DNA of 64,000 nt from Flavobacterium hibernum (GCF_000832125.1 NZ_JPRK01000002.1:124001-188000); one strand, 5' to 3'; positions 36,585-46,920 are shown, counted from the stretch's first letter. Notes: generated by a model not told the origin, from the sequence alone. Translations and numbers: made by a program.

Positions 36585-37709
36585 ATGACTAATACACCAA
36601 AAATAGCTTTAATAACCGGAGTTACAGGACAAGACGGCGCTTACTTAAGTGAGTTTTTACTAAAAAAAGATTATATCGTACACGGACTTAAAAGACGTTC
36701 TTCTTTATTTAATACAGATCGTATTGATCATTTATATCAAGATCCGCATGTAGATAACCAACGTTTTATATTGCATTATGGCGATATGACAGATAGTACG
36801 AATTTAATACGTCTTATTCAGGAAATTAAACCTGATGAGATTTATAATCTTGCCGCTATGAGTCATGTTCAGGTTTCGTTTGAAATTCCTGAATATACTG
36901 GTAATGCGGACGGTTTAGGAACTTTAAGAATTTTAGATGCAGTTCGTTTATTAGGATTAGAAAAAAAGACCCGTATTTATCAAGCATCAACGTCAGAATT
37001 ATATGGTAAAGTACAAGAAGTTCCGCAAACAGAAACAACACCATTTTACCCGCGTTCACCTTATGCAGTTGCCAAAATGTACGCTTATTGGATCACTGTA
37101 AATTACAGAGAAGCTTATGGTATGTATGCTTGTAACGGAATTTTATTTAACCATGAATCGCCAATTCGCGGAGAAACTTTTGTAACCAGAAAAATTACAC
37201 GTGCAGTATCTCGAATTGCATTGGGACTACAGGAGAAATTTTATTTAGGAAACCTTGATGCTCAAAGAGATTGGGGTCACGCCAAGGATTATGTTCGTAT
37301 GATGTGGATGATTCTTCAGGCTGATGAGCCAGAAGACTGGGTAATAGCTACAGGTACAACTACTACAGTTCGTGATTTTGTTAGAATGAGTTTCGCTTAT
37401 GTTGGCGTAGATATTGAATTTGTTGGAACCGGTGTCGAAGAAAAAGCTTATGTAAAGGCATGTAATAATGTTGATTTTCAAATAGAAATTGGAAAAGAAG
37501 TTTTATCTGTAAACCCTCGTTATTTCCGTCCTACAGAAGTAGAATTATTAATTGGAGATGCTACAAAAGCAAATACTAAATTAGGTTGGACTCCAGAATA
37601 TGATTTACAGGATTTAGTAAATGATATGATGCAATCAGATATAAAAATCATGCAAAAAGACCATCATTTAGAAGGAGCAGGATATCAAACAATGAACTAT
37701 TACGAGTAA
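36585..37709 (+). CDS. gmd: GDP-mannose 4,6-dehydratase
   Basis: First step from GDP-mannose to GDP-L-fucose (EC 4.2.1.47). It is an extended SDR protein of 374 residues, with NADP site [18 protein letters not shown], catalytic YxxxK in [12 protein letters not shown], and the Gmd-typical [16 protein letters not shown]. It ends one base before fcl, in an operon with manC. Confidence 0.96.
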   Translation: MTNTPKIALITGVTGQDGAYLSEFLLKKDYIVHGLKRRSSLFNTDRIDHLYQDPHVDNQRFILHYGDMTDSTNLIRLIQEIKPDEIYNLAAMSHVQVSFEIPEYTGNADGLGTLRILDAVRLLGLEKKTRIYQASTSELYGKVQEVPQTETTPFYPRSPYAVAKMYAYWITVNYREAYGMYACNGILFNHESPIRGETFVTRKITRAVSRIALGLQEKFYLGNLDAQRDWGHAKDYVRMMWMILQADEPEDWVIATGTTTTVRDFVRMSFAYVGVDIEFVGTGVEEKAYVKACNNVDFQIEIGKEVLSVNPRYFRPTEVELLIGDATKANTKLGWTPEYDLQDLVNDMMQSDIKIMQKDHHLEGAGYQTMNYYE

Positions 37710-37710
37710 G

Positions 37711-38673
37711 ATGAGAGTAGATAAAACAGCTAAAATATACATTGCAGGTCATCGAGGTATGGTAGGCTCTGCAGTGTGGAGAGCATTGGAGCGCAAAGGA
37801 TATCAAAATCTAATAGGACAGTCTAGTAAAGATTTAGATTTGCGCGATCAAAAAGCAGTTCAGGCTTTTTTTGCAAAAGAGAAGCCAGAAGTAGTTATCG
37901 ATGCGGCTGCAAAAGTAGGAGGGATTTTAGCAAACAATAACTTTCCGTATCAATTTATTATGGAGAATATGCAAATTCAAAATAATTTAATTGATACCGC
38001 TTTAAAGTCAGAAATAGAAAAGTTTATATTCTTAGGAAGTTCATGTATTTATCCAAAAATGGCACCGCAGCCCATTCAGGAAGATTATTTGTTAACTGCA
38101 CCATTAGAACCTACCAACGAATGGTATGCATTGGCAAAAATTTCAGGAATCAAGGCTTGTGAGGCTATACGTAAACAATTTGCCAAAGATTATGTAAGTC
38201 TAATGCCAACTAATCTATATGGAATTCATGATAATTTTGATTTAAAAAGTTCACATGTTTTACCAGCTATGATTAGAAAGTTTCATGAAGCTAAAGAAAG
38301 TAACCATGAAGCCGTAACACTTTGGGGAACAGGAAACCCAATGAGAGAATTTCTTCACGTAGACGATATGGCGCAGGCCGTTGTTTTTGCTCTGGAAAAT
38401 AGACTACCGGATTATTTATATAATGTTGGGTCTGGCGAAGATTTAAGCATTAAAGAATTGGCACTAATGATTCAAAGTGCCGTAGGACATGAAGGTAAAA
38501 TTATTTGGGATAGTGCAATGCCAGATGGAACACCTCGTAAATTAATGGATAGTTCAAAAATGCAACAATTAGGCTGGAAACAGCAGGTAGGTCTTAAGGA
38601 AGGAATCGAAAAAACATATGAATGGTTTTTGGCCAATGCCCAAAATGTTAAAGAAGTTTCTATCGGTTTGTAA
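37711..38673 (+). CDS. fcl: GDP-L-fucose synthase
   Basis: Epimerises and reduces GDP-4-keto-6-deoxymannose to GDP-L-fucose (EC 1.1.1.271). An extended SDR of 320 residues with GHRGMVGSAVWR as NADP-binding loop, SSCIYPKMAPQPI and EWYALAKISG as the catalytic Tyr/Lys region. Directly follows gmd with one base between. Together they imply fucose or a derivative in the polysaccharide. Confidence 0.96.
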   Translation: MRVDKTAKIYIAGHRGMVGSAVWRALERKGYQNLIGQSSKDLDLRDQKAVQAFFAKEKPEVVIDAAAKVGGILANNNFPYQFIMENMQIQNNLIDTALKSEIEKFIFLGSSCIYPKMAPQPIQEDYLLTAPLEPTNEWYALAKISGIKACEAIRKQFAKDYVSLMPTNLYGIHDNFDLKSSHVLPAMIRKFHEAKESNHEAVTLWGTGNPMREFLHVDDMAQAVVFALENRLPDYLYNVGSGEDLSIKELALMIQSAVGHEGKIIWDSAMPDGTPRKLMDSSKMQQLGWKQQVGLKEGIEKTYEWFLANAQNVKEVSIGL

Positions 38674-38747
38674 TTAAATTACATATTCTGTCGAACTATT
38701 CTTTATGTTTAAAAGAATACAATAATTCTTTAGTAACGATCATCGGT

Positions 38748-38789
38748 CTCTAAAAAAAAAGCTCTAAAAAAAAAGCTCTAAAAAAAAAG
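38748..38789. repeat. Three perfect 14-bp tandem repeats
   Basis: The unit CTCTAAAAAAAAAG occurs three times head to tail in the gap between fcl and the 126-residue gene. Each has a nine-A run, so the tract is prone to slippage. It may alter spacing of a promoter or leader for the downstream genes. Confidence 0.85.
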
Positions 38790-38908
38790 AATCAAAAATA
38801 ATAACTGAAATCAAGTAAAAACTAACCATTTTACATTTTAAAATTGCCCCCAAATCATTTTAATACGCATGAATATTTTAGTATAAATATAATTTAAAAT
38901 TAAAAGTT

Positions 38909-39289
38909 ATGGATGCAAACAAAGTAATGGTTTATGATAAGTGTCATTATTTCTCAAGATTTTTAAAATACGAATTTAAGGACATCAATTTTGCTGCCGG
39001 CCATAAAACAGATATTCTTTATGGACACGAGATGACGAACGATCTTTCATTAATAGTTTTTGTTTTTTATTCAGAAAAGGAACTGATAGATCTTTTAAGA
39101 GTTAATTCATTTGGAATTCCGCTTTTGGTCTGCAATCATTGTCCGGAATATCAGCATAAATTTAGAAACATACATAATATAGAAGTTTTAGAATGCCTGG
39201 ATACAAAGCGAGGATTTAGAAATGATCTTCGTATGCATTTTGAGGAAAGATTTAATTTGGCAGACCAACAAGTCATTGTTGAAGCATAG
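38909..39289 (+). CDS. Small receiver-like hypothetical protein
   Basis: A 126-residue soluble protein of uncertain family. The alternating pattern (KVMVYDKCHYFSRFL, LSLIVFVFYSEKELI, FGIPLLVCN, IEVLECLD) resembles the beta-alpha order of a response-regulator receiver, but no Asp sits at the phosphorylation position after LIVFVF and the conserved Lys is not evident. It may be a pseudo-receiver regulating the capsule genes. A histidine-kinase-like remnant continues in the same frame beyond its TAG stop. Confidence in the fold is low; as a gene it is supported by length and codon pattern. Confidence 0.6.
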   Translation: MDANKVMVYDKCHYFSRFLKYEFKDINFAAGHKTDILYGHEMTNDLSLIVFVFYSEKELIDLLRVNSFGIPLLVCNHCPEYQHKFRNIHNIEVLECLDTKRGFRNDLRMHFEERFNLADQQVIVEA

Positions 39290-39503
39290 AATATTCTAGA
39301 AAATAGTCATGAACACGAAGCCTTTTTTCCAGATAAAATCGAGTTAAAAACTTTATCAAAAAACTTAATAAGTAACGCGATAAAGTATCTTAATAATGAT
39401 ACCAAAATATAAGGGTATAGCCGTAGAAAGTTATTTGAAGAATAAACAACTTCAAACTTCTATATTGGATATCGGAATTGCAGAGGTGCGTATTGATAAA
39501 TAG
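39290..39503 (+). pseudogene. Histidine kinase ATPase-domain remnant
   Basis: In frame after the 126-residue gene's TAG, the DNA encodes FPDKIELKTLSKNLISNAIKYL (in parts), an N-box of a HATPase_c domain, until a TAA at 39410. A plus-one shifted frame then continues with KNKQLQTSILDIGIAEVR, resembling the ENNKLIIKVIDNGIGI G1-box region, to a TAG at 39501. No H-box, no G2-box and no complete frame remain. This is a broken, largely deleted kinase gene left inside the capsule cluster. Confidence 0.6.
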
Positions 39504-39560
39504 TATTCTATTCAAGATAAATCAAACAGCATTTTATAAAAATATACTTTTAAAAAAGAA

Positions 39561-40691
39561 ATGAAACAGTTATTGTATATAGCACCAGTGATTATTGATT
39601 TTGAAAAATTAAATGGTGTTTCAAAAAAAATACTAAACCAATACAAAGTTTTTAGTAAATCATATAATGTAACATTACTGTCATATGGTCCAGACTGTCT
39701 TTATTATCTTAATAATGATTTTTTTGAAACGATACCTTTAAATCAAGCCAATCGAAGACTTAAAATGTATTCATTTATCAATGAAAAGCTTTCGGTTAAT
39801 AATTATAATTTTATCTACAGCAGATATCATTTGTGCGATCTTTTATTTGTAAATACTCTTAGAATATTAGGCAGGAAAGCAATTAAAATGGTTGTTGAAA
39901 TTCCTACTTATCCTTATAAAAAAGAGTTACTTAAATCGCACAATGGGTTCGTACGTTATTTCATGGATTCTTCATCTAATTTTTTACTGCGATTTTTTGT
40001 AGGTCGAATTGTTACTTATTCACAAGACGATAAAATTTACGGTATAAAGGCTATAAATACTATGAACGGTATTATATATGAAAATGTAATTCCGGTACAG
40101 AAAAAACAGTTTAGCAGTAAAGAAATACATTTGATTTCAGTATCAATGACTGTGATTTGTCACGGTTACGACAGATTAATAGAAGGTATTAATAGTTACT
40201 ACAAGCTTGGTGGCGATGTCAATATCATTTACCATTTGGTTGGAGAAGGAGAAGAGATAAAAAAATACAAAGATTTAGTCTTAAAATATGGTATTGAGAA
40301 GCATGTTTTATTTTACGGCTTTAAAACCAGTGACGACTTAGATGTGCTTTACGAGAAGGCAGATATTGCCATTAATTCGCTTGCAATACATCGAATAGGA
40401 TTACAGACAGAAAGTACTATAAAATCTAAGGAATATGCTGCCAAAGGACTTCCCATGGTTTCATCGTACACTGTTGATGCTTTTTCTAGTCAGGATAATA
40501 GTAAATATGTGTATCAAATAAGTGCAGATGAAACGCCTGTTAATATCAATGAACTGATAGAATTTTATAAAAAAATGTATGAAAATGCAGATCATAATAT
40601 TACCGAAGAAATCAGGTTAGCCTCAGAAAAAAGATGTGATATGTCTGTTACTCTTAATGGTATTATAGAATACTTTAATACAGCGGTTTAA
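39561..40691 (+). CDS. Glycosyltransferase, GT4-like
   Basis: A 376-residue cytosolic GT-B-fold enzyme that transfers a sugar to the lipid-linked repeat unit. The C-terminal half shows YHLVGEGEEIKKY, VLFYGFKTSDDLDVLYEKADI and ESTIKSKEYAAKGLPMV, typical of group 1 glycosyltransferases, though the canonical EX7E spacing is not exact. Donor and acceptor are unknown. It is the first gene of the assembly part of the cluster; the next gene starts 2 bp downstream. Confidence 0.8.
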   Translation: MKQLLYIAPVIIDFEKLNGVSKKILNQYKVFSKSYNVTLLSYGPDCLYYLNNDFFETIPLNQANRRLKMYSFINEKLSVNNYNFIYSRYHLCDLLFVNTLRILGRKAIKMVVEIPTYPYKKELLKSHNGFVRYFMDSSSNFLLRFFVGRIVTYSQDDKIYGIKAINTMNGIIYENVIPVQKKQFSSKEIHLISVSMTVICHGYDRLIEGINSYYKLGGDVNIIYHLVGEGEEIKKYKDLVLKYGIEKHVLFYGFKTSDDLDVLYEKADIAINSLAIHRIGLQTESTIKSKEYAAKGLPMVSSYTVDAFSSQDNSKYVYQISADETPVNINELIEFYKKMYENADHNITEEIRLASEKRCDMSVTLNGIIEYFNTAV

Positions 40692-40693
40692 GT

Positions 40694-42181
40694 TTGAAAA
40701 ATCTAAATTACATTACAATTGGATTAGCTCTATTAGGTTTAATTGAAAGTTATTATATCTATAACCAACCAATTGCCAGAAAGGGTTTGGAATTTTTATT
40801 TCTAATCCCATTGTTTTTTACAATATGCATAACTATTTATGGTAATACAATATTGCGTTACCATAAGCAGGGAATTGGTCTTAAAATTTATTACAGCATT
40901 GTTTTTATCCGGTATATTATTCAGCCCTTTTTAATAACGCTTTCAGAAGGGAAATTGAATTTTAGAATGCCCGAAGCCAAAGCAGATTCGTACGATGTAG
41001 CTGTAGTTATTTATGCAATAGAACTATTTATAGCCTGTGCAGTTATAAAAAAATGGTTTCCTATTTACATTAAAAAATATCAAAAAAAAGATATTGCACA
41101 TAAACAATTACCTCTAAATTCTTATGGAAAACGCATACTAATTATCTATTTTTTATTCCTTTTAGTACGTATTAATTCCTGGATGCCGGGTTTAAATATA
41201 TTAGGATTAAAAGAGTCCGTTTCTAAAATTGCAGTTGTATTTGACGCCACAATTTTTAACAGTATAAAAATCTTTATTTTTATATTATTACTTGCCGAGG
41301 CAAAGAAATATACCAAAAATAAAACTAGTTTTCAGTTCTATTTCTGCTTAGGAGTGCTTGCAGCGATTTTTAATTTTATATCCTATTTTGGAAGTAATCG
41401 CTCGCTGATATACGAAACTGCAATCGCGACAATTACTATTTTGATAGTAAGTTATCCAAAATTTAAAACAAAAATTTTGGCAGTTTTACTTCCATTTGCA
41501 ATAGTAATTATGTTTTTATCCTATGTAAATAAACAATTTGCAGAAGATAATGCCGGAACTCTTGAAACAGGAGATTCCAGTGTAGTAACTTCAAATATTG
41601 TAGAAGAATATGCAAACGGTCTCTGGACAGTTGCCCGTTCCTATCAGGCATCTATTGGTTTAAGTTCGGCTAAGTCAAATGAGGCGTTGATAAAAGATTT
41701 TTCGGATGGTCTTTCAGGATTATCAGATTTACCAGGTTTTAAAACGCTCTCTAATAGTTTGGTAGAACTTCGTTCATCTTCAGATGTTTTTAAAGATTCA
41801 TTGAAACAAAGAGATGACAGAGGGCAAATGCTTTCACTTTCTGGAGGTTTTTTAATCATTGGCGGAAATTTGCTGGGTTGGCCAGTTTTAATTTTAGGAA
41901 ATTATGTCATGATAATGCTTTTAGTACGCATGGAAGCTGCGTCTAAAGTTATTCAGGATTTGTACCATAAATACATGTATATCTGGATGTCAATTCTTAT
42001 GGGATTAATTCATTGTTACTGCCTTCAGACTATCGTTTTCTGCTGGAGTAAATACATCCTTTTTTATTGGTTTGTCTTGTGGGTAAATCGTTTCGGAGTT
42101 TTAAAACAAAAAAGATTTTATAGAGCTGAGGCTCGTGTAGAGCATCAAAATTATAAATGGACAGCCAATTCTATTGTCTAA
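40694..42181 (+). CDS. Wzy-like O-antigen/capsule polymerase
   Basis: A 495-residue polytopic inner-membrane protein with about 10-12 hydrophobic helices and a large hydrophilic loop (about 285-385) rich in Ser and Asp, the layout of Wzy polymerases that join repeat units in the periplasm. Sequence is not conserved in this family, so the call rests on topology and context. The start is TTG at 40694, two bases after the upstream stop; the first ATG options would remove the N-terminal membrane helix. Confidence 0.75.
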   Translation: MKNLNYITIGLALLGLIESYYIYNQPIARKGLEFLFLIPLFFTICITIYGNTILRYHKQGIGLKIYYSIVFIRYIIQPFLITLSEGKLNFRMPEAKADSYDVAVVIYAIELFIACAVIKKWFPIYIKKYQKKDIAHKQLPLNSYGKRILIIYFLFLLVRINSWMPGLNILGLKESVSKIAVVFDATIFNSIKIFIFILLLAEAKKYTKNKTSFQFYFCLGVLAAIFNFISYFGSNRSLIYETAIATITILIVSYPKFKTKILAVLLPFAIVIMFLSYVNKQFAEDNAGTLETGDSSVVTSNIVEEYANGLWTVARSYQASIGLSSAKSNEALIKDFSDGLSGLSDLPGFKTLSNSLVELRSSSDVFKDSLKQRDDRGQMLSLSGGFLIIGGNLLGWPVLILGNYVMIMLLVRMEAASKVIQDLYHKYMYIWMSILMGLIHCYCLQTIVFCWSKYILFYWFVLWVNRFGVLKQKRFYRAEARVEHQNYKWTANSIV

Positions 42182-42185
42182 GAAA

Positions 42186-43460
42186 ATGAAAAATAGTAAA
42201 AAAAGAGTACTCATCGTTGTCAATACACAATTTCCTTATGGAAAATCGGAAGATTTTTTGTCCAATGAATTAGAATATGCTACCGGTTTTGATGAAATTG
42301 TATGCTTTCCTATTTTGGCTTATGGTGCCAAAACACCTGGAGATATCATCTATAAAAAAACAAAACAATCCGTTACATTTTACAACAGTACCTTTTCTTA
42401 TAACAGCAAATTAAGATTGTTGAAGTTGCTTTTTTTGACTTTTACCGATTCTAATTTTTATAAAGAATTACTGGTTTTAATTTCGACTAAACGCTTCACA
42501 TTAGGAAATATAAAGCAATTGTTGAGGTTTTTATTTATTGCACATAATGCTTTAAATGACTTAACGAGAATTGTGAATGAGAAGTACAAAAATTGCGATG
42601 TTGTACTATATTCTTACTGGATGTACATAACTGCGTTTGTAATTATTTCATTAAAAAAGAAACTAAAAAATGTAATTCATTTTGAAAAAGAAATAACCCG
42701 CTGTCATCGATTTGACCTTTACGAATATGCCGATGCTGGTCGTTATCTTCCTATGCGAAAATATATTCTGTCTAAGATTAACGAAATACATTCTATTTCA
42801 ACAGATGGTGTGGGATATTTAAGTAAAAAGTATCCTCAGTATACTGATAAATTAAAATTATCAAGACTAGGTTCTTTAGATAAAGGAGTAAATATATATC
42901 CAAAAAGCGAAACATTACATCTTGTTTCCTGTTCCTGGATGCGCCCTGTTAAGCGAGTTTCCTCCATTCTTGAAGCAGTTTCAAAGTTATCTGTAAAAAT
43001 AGAATGGACTCATTATGGTGATGGAGAAGAGTTTGAAAAGATTAGTAAAATAGCGGCCGAGGTCAATAATCCATTAGCTTCTGTAAAATTAATGGGTGCT
43101 TGCAGCAATGAAAAAGTGCTTGCCGAATATGCTGTTAAACCCTATGATGTTTTTATAAATGTAAGCGAAAATGAAGGAGTTCCGGTTTCTATTATGGAAG
43201 CAATGTCCTTTGGAAAAATAATAATAGCCACAAACGTAGGAGGCACCGCAGAGATTGTCGAAAACGGAGTTAACGGTTTTTTACTCGATAAAGATTTTAC
43301 CAATGAAGAACTGGTAAGTGTATTGACAAAGACAGCTTTGTTAGACGCAGAACAGTTTAATGAAATGTGCAAACAGTCAAGAAGAATTTGGGAAGAAAGG
43401 TCTAATGCAGCAGCGAATTACGAAAATTTTTATCAGCAGCTTAAAGCGAAATCTGTATAA
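42186..43460 (+). CDS. Glycosyltransferase family 4
   Basis: A GT-B glycosyltransferase of 424 residues when started at the ATG at 42186 (MKNSKKRVLIVVNTQFPYGKSE); a TTG at 42174 would overlap the polymerase stop and adds only four residues. The retaining-GT motif EGVPVSIMEAMSFGK with EX7E lies near the C-terminus, followed by ATNVGGTAEIV. Its last base is the first base of the next gene's ATG. Sugar specificity is unknown. Confidence 0.88.
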   Translation: MKNSKKRVLIVVNTQFPYGKSEDFLSNELEYATGFDEIVCFPILAYGAKTPGDIIYKKTKQSVTFYNSTFSYNSKLRLLKLLFLTFTDSNFYKELLVLISTKRFTLGNIKQLLRFLFIAHNALNDLTRIVNEKYKNCDVVLYSYWMYITAFVIISLKKKLKNVIHFEKEITRCHRFDLYEYADAGRYLPMRKYILSKINEIHSISTDGVGYLSKKYPQYTDKLKLSRLGSLDKGVNIYPKSETLHLVSCSWMRPVKRVSSILEAVSKLSVKIEWTHYGDGEEFEKISKIAAEVNNPLASVKLMGACSNEKVLAEYAVKPYDVFINVSENEGVPVSIMEAMSFGKIIIATNVGGTAEIVENGVNGFLLDKDFTNEELVSVLTKTALLDAEQFNEMCKQSRRIWEERSNAAANYENFYQQLKAKSV

Positions 43461-44599
43461 TGAAAAGAAATAATATAAATATAAATCTTCAACCTGTAAA
43501 CAATCAAGGTTCCGGAATTGCACTTTTTGCAAATAAGTTAACAGAAGAATTAGAAAAGTATAAGTTCTTTAAAATCTGTGGAAGCTTTAATTTTGTTCGA
43601 GGCGTTAAGGAAAAAGAATTAAGACGCTTTAGTTTTCCCGTAAAATATTCAAATATACCTGTAAAAGCAGTTTATTCCAGATTAATAAAAAAAGCACTGC
43701 CTTTTTATTATCACAATATGATGGGCAGCGAGTCAGATATTAATTTGTTTCTAACCTATAAAATTCCAAGAGTAAAATACAAAGGTATTGTAGTAACCAC
43801 AATTCATGATTTAATTCCGCTGAGAGTTGCCACAGAAAACAGTAAAATACAACTGGATTACAGAAATGATATTGATTATGCAATCAGAAATTCAGATTAT
43901 CTGATAACAATTTCTGAAGCCTCAAAAAAAGATATTCTTGAAGAGTTTTTGTACAATAAGAATAAAATTTTTGTTATTCCTAATGGCGTTGATTTTGAAT
44001 TGTATAACAATAAAATAGAACAAGAAGATTTAGCAAAAGTTAGAGAAAAATATCAGCTTCCGGATAAGTTTATAGTTTATTTAGGCGGAATACGCAGGCA
44101 TAAAAATGTCGATAATTTAATTAGAGCTTATGCGATGCTCTCTCCGGAAATAAGACAAGAAATAAGTTTAGTAATTACGCAGGGAAATGAAGAATTAAAA
44201 AAACTTGCTTCATATCTTAAAATAGAAAATCAGGTTGTTTTTACGTCTTACATTGATGAAAATGACAAACCAGCGATTTATAAATCTGCTTTAGCGATGG
44301 CCTTTATATCATCTTATGAAGGTTTTGGGTTACCTATTATTGAGGCCATGGCAGCAGGAACTCCCGTTATTACGTCTAATGTGTCGTCTATGCCAGAAGT
44401 GGCTGGTGATGCAGCCGTTTTAGTCGATCCATTTAAAATTGACGAGACAAAAGATGCTTTAGAACGCATAATACTTGATTCTGAATTTCGAGAAAAATTG
44501 ATTGAGTTAGGTTATAAAAATGCTAAAAAATACACTTGGACAAATTCAGGCGAAGCATTAATAAAATTATGTAATACGATCTTAAAGCCTCAATTATGA
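43460..44599 (+). CDS. Glycosyltransferase family 4
   Basis: A 379-residue GT4 enzyme. N-terminal acceptor domain includes TTIHDLIPLR and TISEASKKDIL. The donor domain has VYLGGIRRHKNVDNLIRA, then YEGFGLPIIEAMAAGTPVI (EX7E) and SSMPEVAGDAA, close in wording to mannosyltransferases of the WbaZ/MtfB kind, which would fit the GDP-mannose made upstream; that specificity is inference. The stop overlaps the next gene's ATG (ATGA). Confidence 0.9.
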   Translation: MKRNNININLQPVNNQGSGIALFANKLTEELEKYKFFKICGSFNFVRGVKEKELRRFSFPVKYSNIPVKAVYSRLIKKALPFYYHNMMGSESDINLFLTYKIPRVKYKGIVVTTIHDLIPLRVATENSKIQLDYRNDIDYAIRNSDYLITISEASKKDILEEFLYNKNKIFVIPNGVDFELYNNKIEQEDLAKVREKYQLPDKFIVYLGGIRRHKNVDNLIRAYAMLSPEIRQEISLVITQGNEELKKLASYLKIENQVVFTSYIDENDKPAIYKSALAMAFISSYEGFGLPIIEAMAAGTPVITSNVSSMPEVAGDAAVLVDPFKIDETKDALERIILDSEFREKLIELGYKNAKKYTWTNSGEALIKLCNTILKPQL

Positions 44600-45279
44600 T
44601 TCATTTGATAAAGAAAGTAATCAGGTTAAGTCTCAGCTTGCCAAAAACGGTCTATTTTAATTTCGCTCTGTTTGAGCCCAAAATAGCTTTTAAGCTTCCG
44701 ATTTTGGTAGATTATAAAACTAAGTTTTTTGCTCTGCACAGAAATACAGTTGCACTTAATACAAAAGCAACATTTGGAATGATAAAAATTGGCTGGGGAG
44801 AAGGTGCTATAGGAAATGAATGCAACCGCTTTAGTTATTGGACAATTAAAGAAAACTGTAAAGTTATTTTTGATGGCAAGGCGCATTTCGCAAGAGGCGT
44901 TTCGTTAAGAGCAGATAATGCTGGACAGATCATTTTTGGAAAAAACTTTACTGCAAATCAGAATTTCTTTTGTGCCAGTAATACCTCTATAAGTTTTGGG
45001 GCAAATATACTGGTGGGCTGGAATATTCATGTTAGAGATGGAGATGGTCATACAATTTATGATCAGGATAATAAGATTATCAATACCAACAAACCAATTA
45101 AAATAGGCAGTCAAGTCTGGATAGCAAGTTATGCAACAATTCTAAAAGGAGTAACAATTTCAGATGGTAGTATAGTGGCTTTAGGCTCTATTGTAACAAA
45201 ATCTTTTTCGGAGCCCAACATAATCATTGGCGGTATTCCCGCAGCAATAGTTAAGAAAAGCGTGCACTGGGAAAAGTAA
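44596..45279 (+). CDS. Hexapeptide-repeat acyltransferase
   Basis: A 227-residue left-handed beta-helix acetyltransferase. Repeats begin near residue 75, with NILVGWNIHVRDGDGH holding the likely catalytic His, and VWIASYATILKGVTISDGS followed by VALGSIVTKS. Probably O-acetylates a sugar of the repeat unit using acetyl-CoA. Four-base overlap with the preceding glycosyltransferase gene. Confidence 0.88.
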   Translation: MIHLIKKVIRLSLSLPKTVYFNFALFEPKIAFKLPILVDYKTKFFALHRNTVALNTKATFGMIKIGWGEGAIGNECNRFSYWTIKENCKVIFDGKAHFARGVSLRADNAGQIIFGKNFTANQNFFCASNTSISFGANILVGWNIHVRDGDGHTIYDQDNKIINTNKPIKIGSQVWIASYATILKGVTISDGSIVALGSIVTKSFSEPNIIIGGIPAAIVKKSVHWEK

Positions 45280-45304
45280 TACAATAAAAAAAATAACAAT
45301 TTTA

Positions 45305-46846
45305 ATGACAACAAACAGAACCCGAAGTTCTATAAAAAATTCAGCCGCCGCCTTAATAGGGCAGCTAGTTACAATTATTTTAAATTTTGCAGTACGAACA
45401 ATATTTATAAAAACATTAGGAGCAGCTTATTTAGGTATTAATGGGTTATTTACCAATATACTTTCGGTATTGTCTTTTGCCGAAATAGGTTTTGGAACCG
45501 CGATTATTTATGCCATGTATGCGCCTTTGTCTATAAAAGATGAGGTAAGAGTTTCAAAACTCATGAACTATTATGCGAAGGTTTATGAAACTATAGGAAC
45601 ATTTATTTTTCTAGTTGGTTTAGTATTAATTCCATTTTTAGACTTTTTTATTAATGATTTATCAGAACTGCCAAAAGAACTACCGCCTCTATGGGTTATT
45701 TATCTGCTATATCTTTTAAATACATCAGTTAGTTATTTCTTTAATTATAAAAGATCATTAATCATTGCAAGTCAAAATGGGCATATCGACTCATTAAATC
45801 AGCTTTATTTTAATATCATAAAAGGAGCATTGCAAATAGGAGCATTATTTATATTTCATGATTTCCTAAGTTTTCTAATTATTCAAATCGCATGTACTTT
45901 TTTAGGAAATTATTTTATTTCAAAAAAGGCAGATAAATTATTTCCTTATCTAGCCGCAAATAAAGATTTGAAGATTGATAAAGTCGATAAAGATGCTTTG
46001 AGAAGAAATGTCTTTGCAATGTCCTTCAGTAAATTAGGTTCTGTTGTTATTACTGGTGTAGACGATTTATTGATCTCAAAGTTTGTTGGAATTATAGTGA
46101 TGGGAATTTATTCTAATTACTTATTGCTTACCAATACTATTAGAATTGTTTTCATGCAAATTATGTTGCCTGTAACGGCAAGTGTTGGGAATTATGTAGC
46201 ACAAAAATCAAATGAAGAATCGCATAATTTCTTCAATAAATTGTTCTTTATCAATGCTTATTTTGCAATATGCTGTTTTATAGCATTGAGTACTTTGGTG
46301 AATCCTTTTATCAATTTAATCTGGGGAAAAGAATATGTTTTTTCGGCATTGATTACTTTTTTGATCACATTTAATTTCTATCTGGACAGAATGAGAATTA
46401 CCTCTCAGATTTTTATAGATGCCAAAGGTTTGTTCTGGCCCATTAAATGGAAATCTTTGTTTGAAGCAGCAATTAATTTATCCTTTTCATTTTATTTCCT
46501 ACTGGTTTTAAAATGGGGCGTAGAATCTGTAATAATCGCTACAATAATTAGTAATCTAACAACCAATATTTGGTGGGAGCCATACGTAGTTTTTAAACAC
46601 GGTTTTCAAAAAAAAGTGAGTACTTATTACATTACAATCATTAAATATACAGGTGTTCTGGGCATTTCTTATATCGCAGCAATTTATCTGCAATCATTCT
46701 TTTCGGAGAGTTTTTCAGGATTTCTAGGTAAAAGCTTCATCGCTTTATTAGTTCCCAATATCATCATAATTCTGTTTTATTTCAAGACAAAAGAACTACA
46801 CTATTTTGCAGGATTAGTAAAAAATATAATAAACAAAAAACTATGA
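45305..46846 (+). CDS. wzx: Wzx-type polysaccharide flippase
   Basis: A 513-residue polytopic inner-membrane protein of the MOP/polysaccharide transporter superfamily with about 12-14 helices. The N-terminal SAAALIGQLVTIILNF and FIKTLGAAYLGINGLFTNIL are characteristic. It would move the undecaprenyl-linked repeat unit to the periplasm for the Wzy-like polymerase. Located mid-cluster among glycosyltransferases. Confidence 0.92.
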   Translation: MTTNRTRSSIKNSAAALIGQLVTIILNFAVRTIFIKTLGAAYLGINGLFTNILSVLSFAEIGFGTAIIYAMYAPLSIKDEVRVSKLMNYYAKVYETIGTFIFLVGLVLIPFLDFFINDLSELPKELPPLWVIYLLYLLNTSVSYFFNYKRSLIIASQNGHIDSLNQLYFNIIKGALQIGALFIFHDFLSFLIIQIACTFLGNYFISKKADKLFPYLAANKDLKIDKVDKDALRRNVFAMSFSKLGSVVITGVDDLLISKFVGIIVMGIYSNYLLLTNTIRIVFMQIMLPVTASVGNYVAQKSNEESHNFFNKLFFINAYFAICCFIALSTLVNPFINLIWGKEYVFSALITFLITFNFYLDRMRITSQIFIDAKGLFWPIKWKSLFEAAINLSFSFYFLLVLKWGVESVIIATIISNLTTNIWWEPYVVFKHGFQKKVSTYYITIIKYTGVLGISYIAAIYLQSFFSESFSGFLGKSFIALLVPNIIIILFYFKTKELHYFAGLVKNIINKKL

Positions 46847-46920
46847 TCAAGAGGCTGTTTTTATAAATGGTTGGAATCAAAATAAAAGTTCATTAAGACA
46901 GAAAGATAGCATATAAAAAC

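Noticed and set aside
38748..38789. CRISPR-like array.
   Set aside because: The 14-bp units are directly adjacent with no spacers, so this is a simple tandem repeat.
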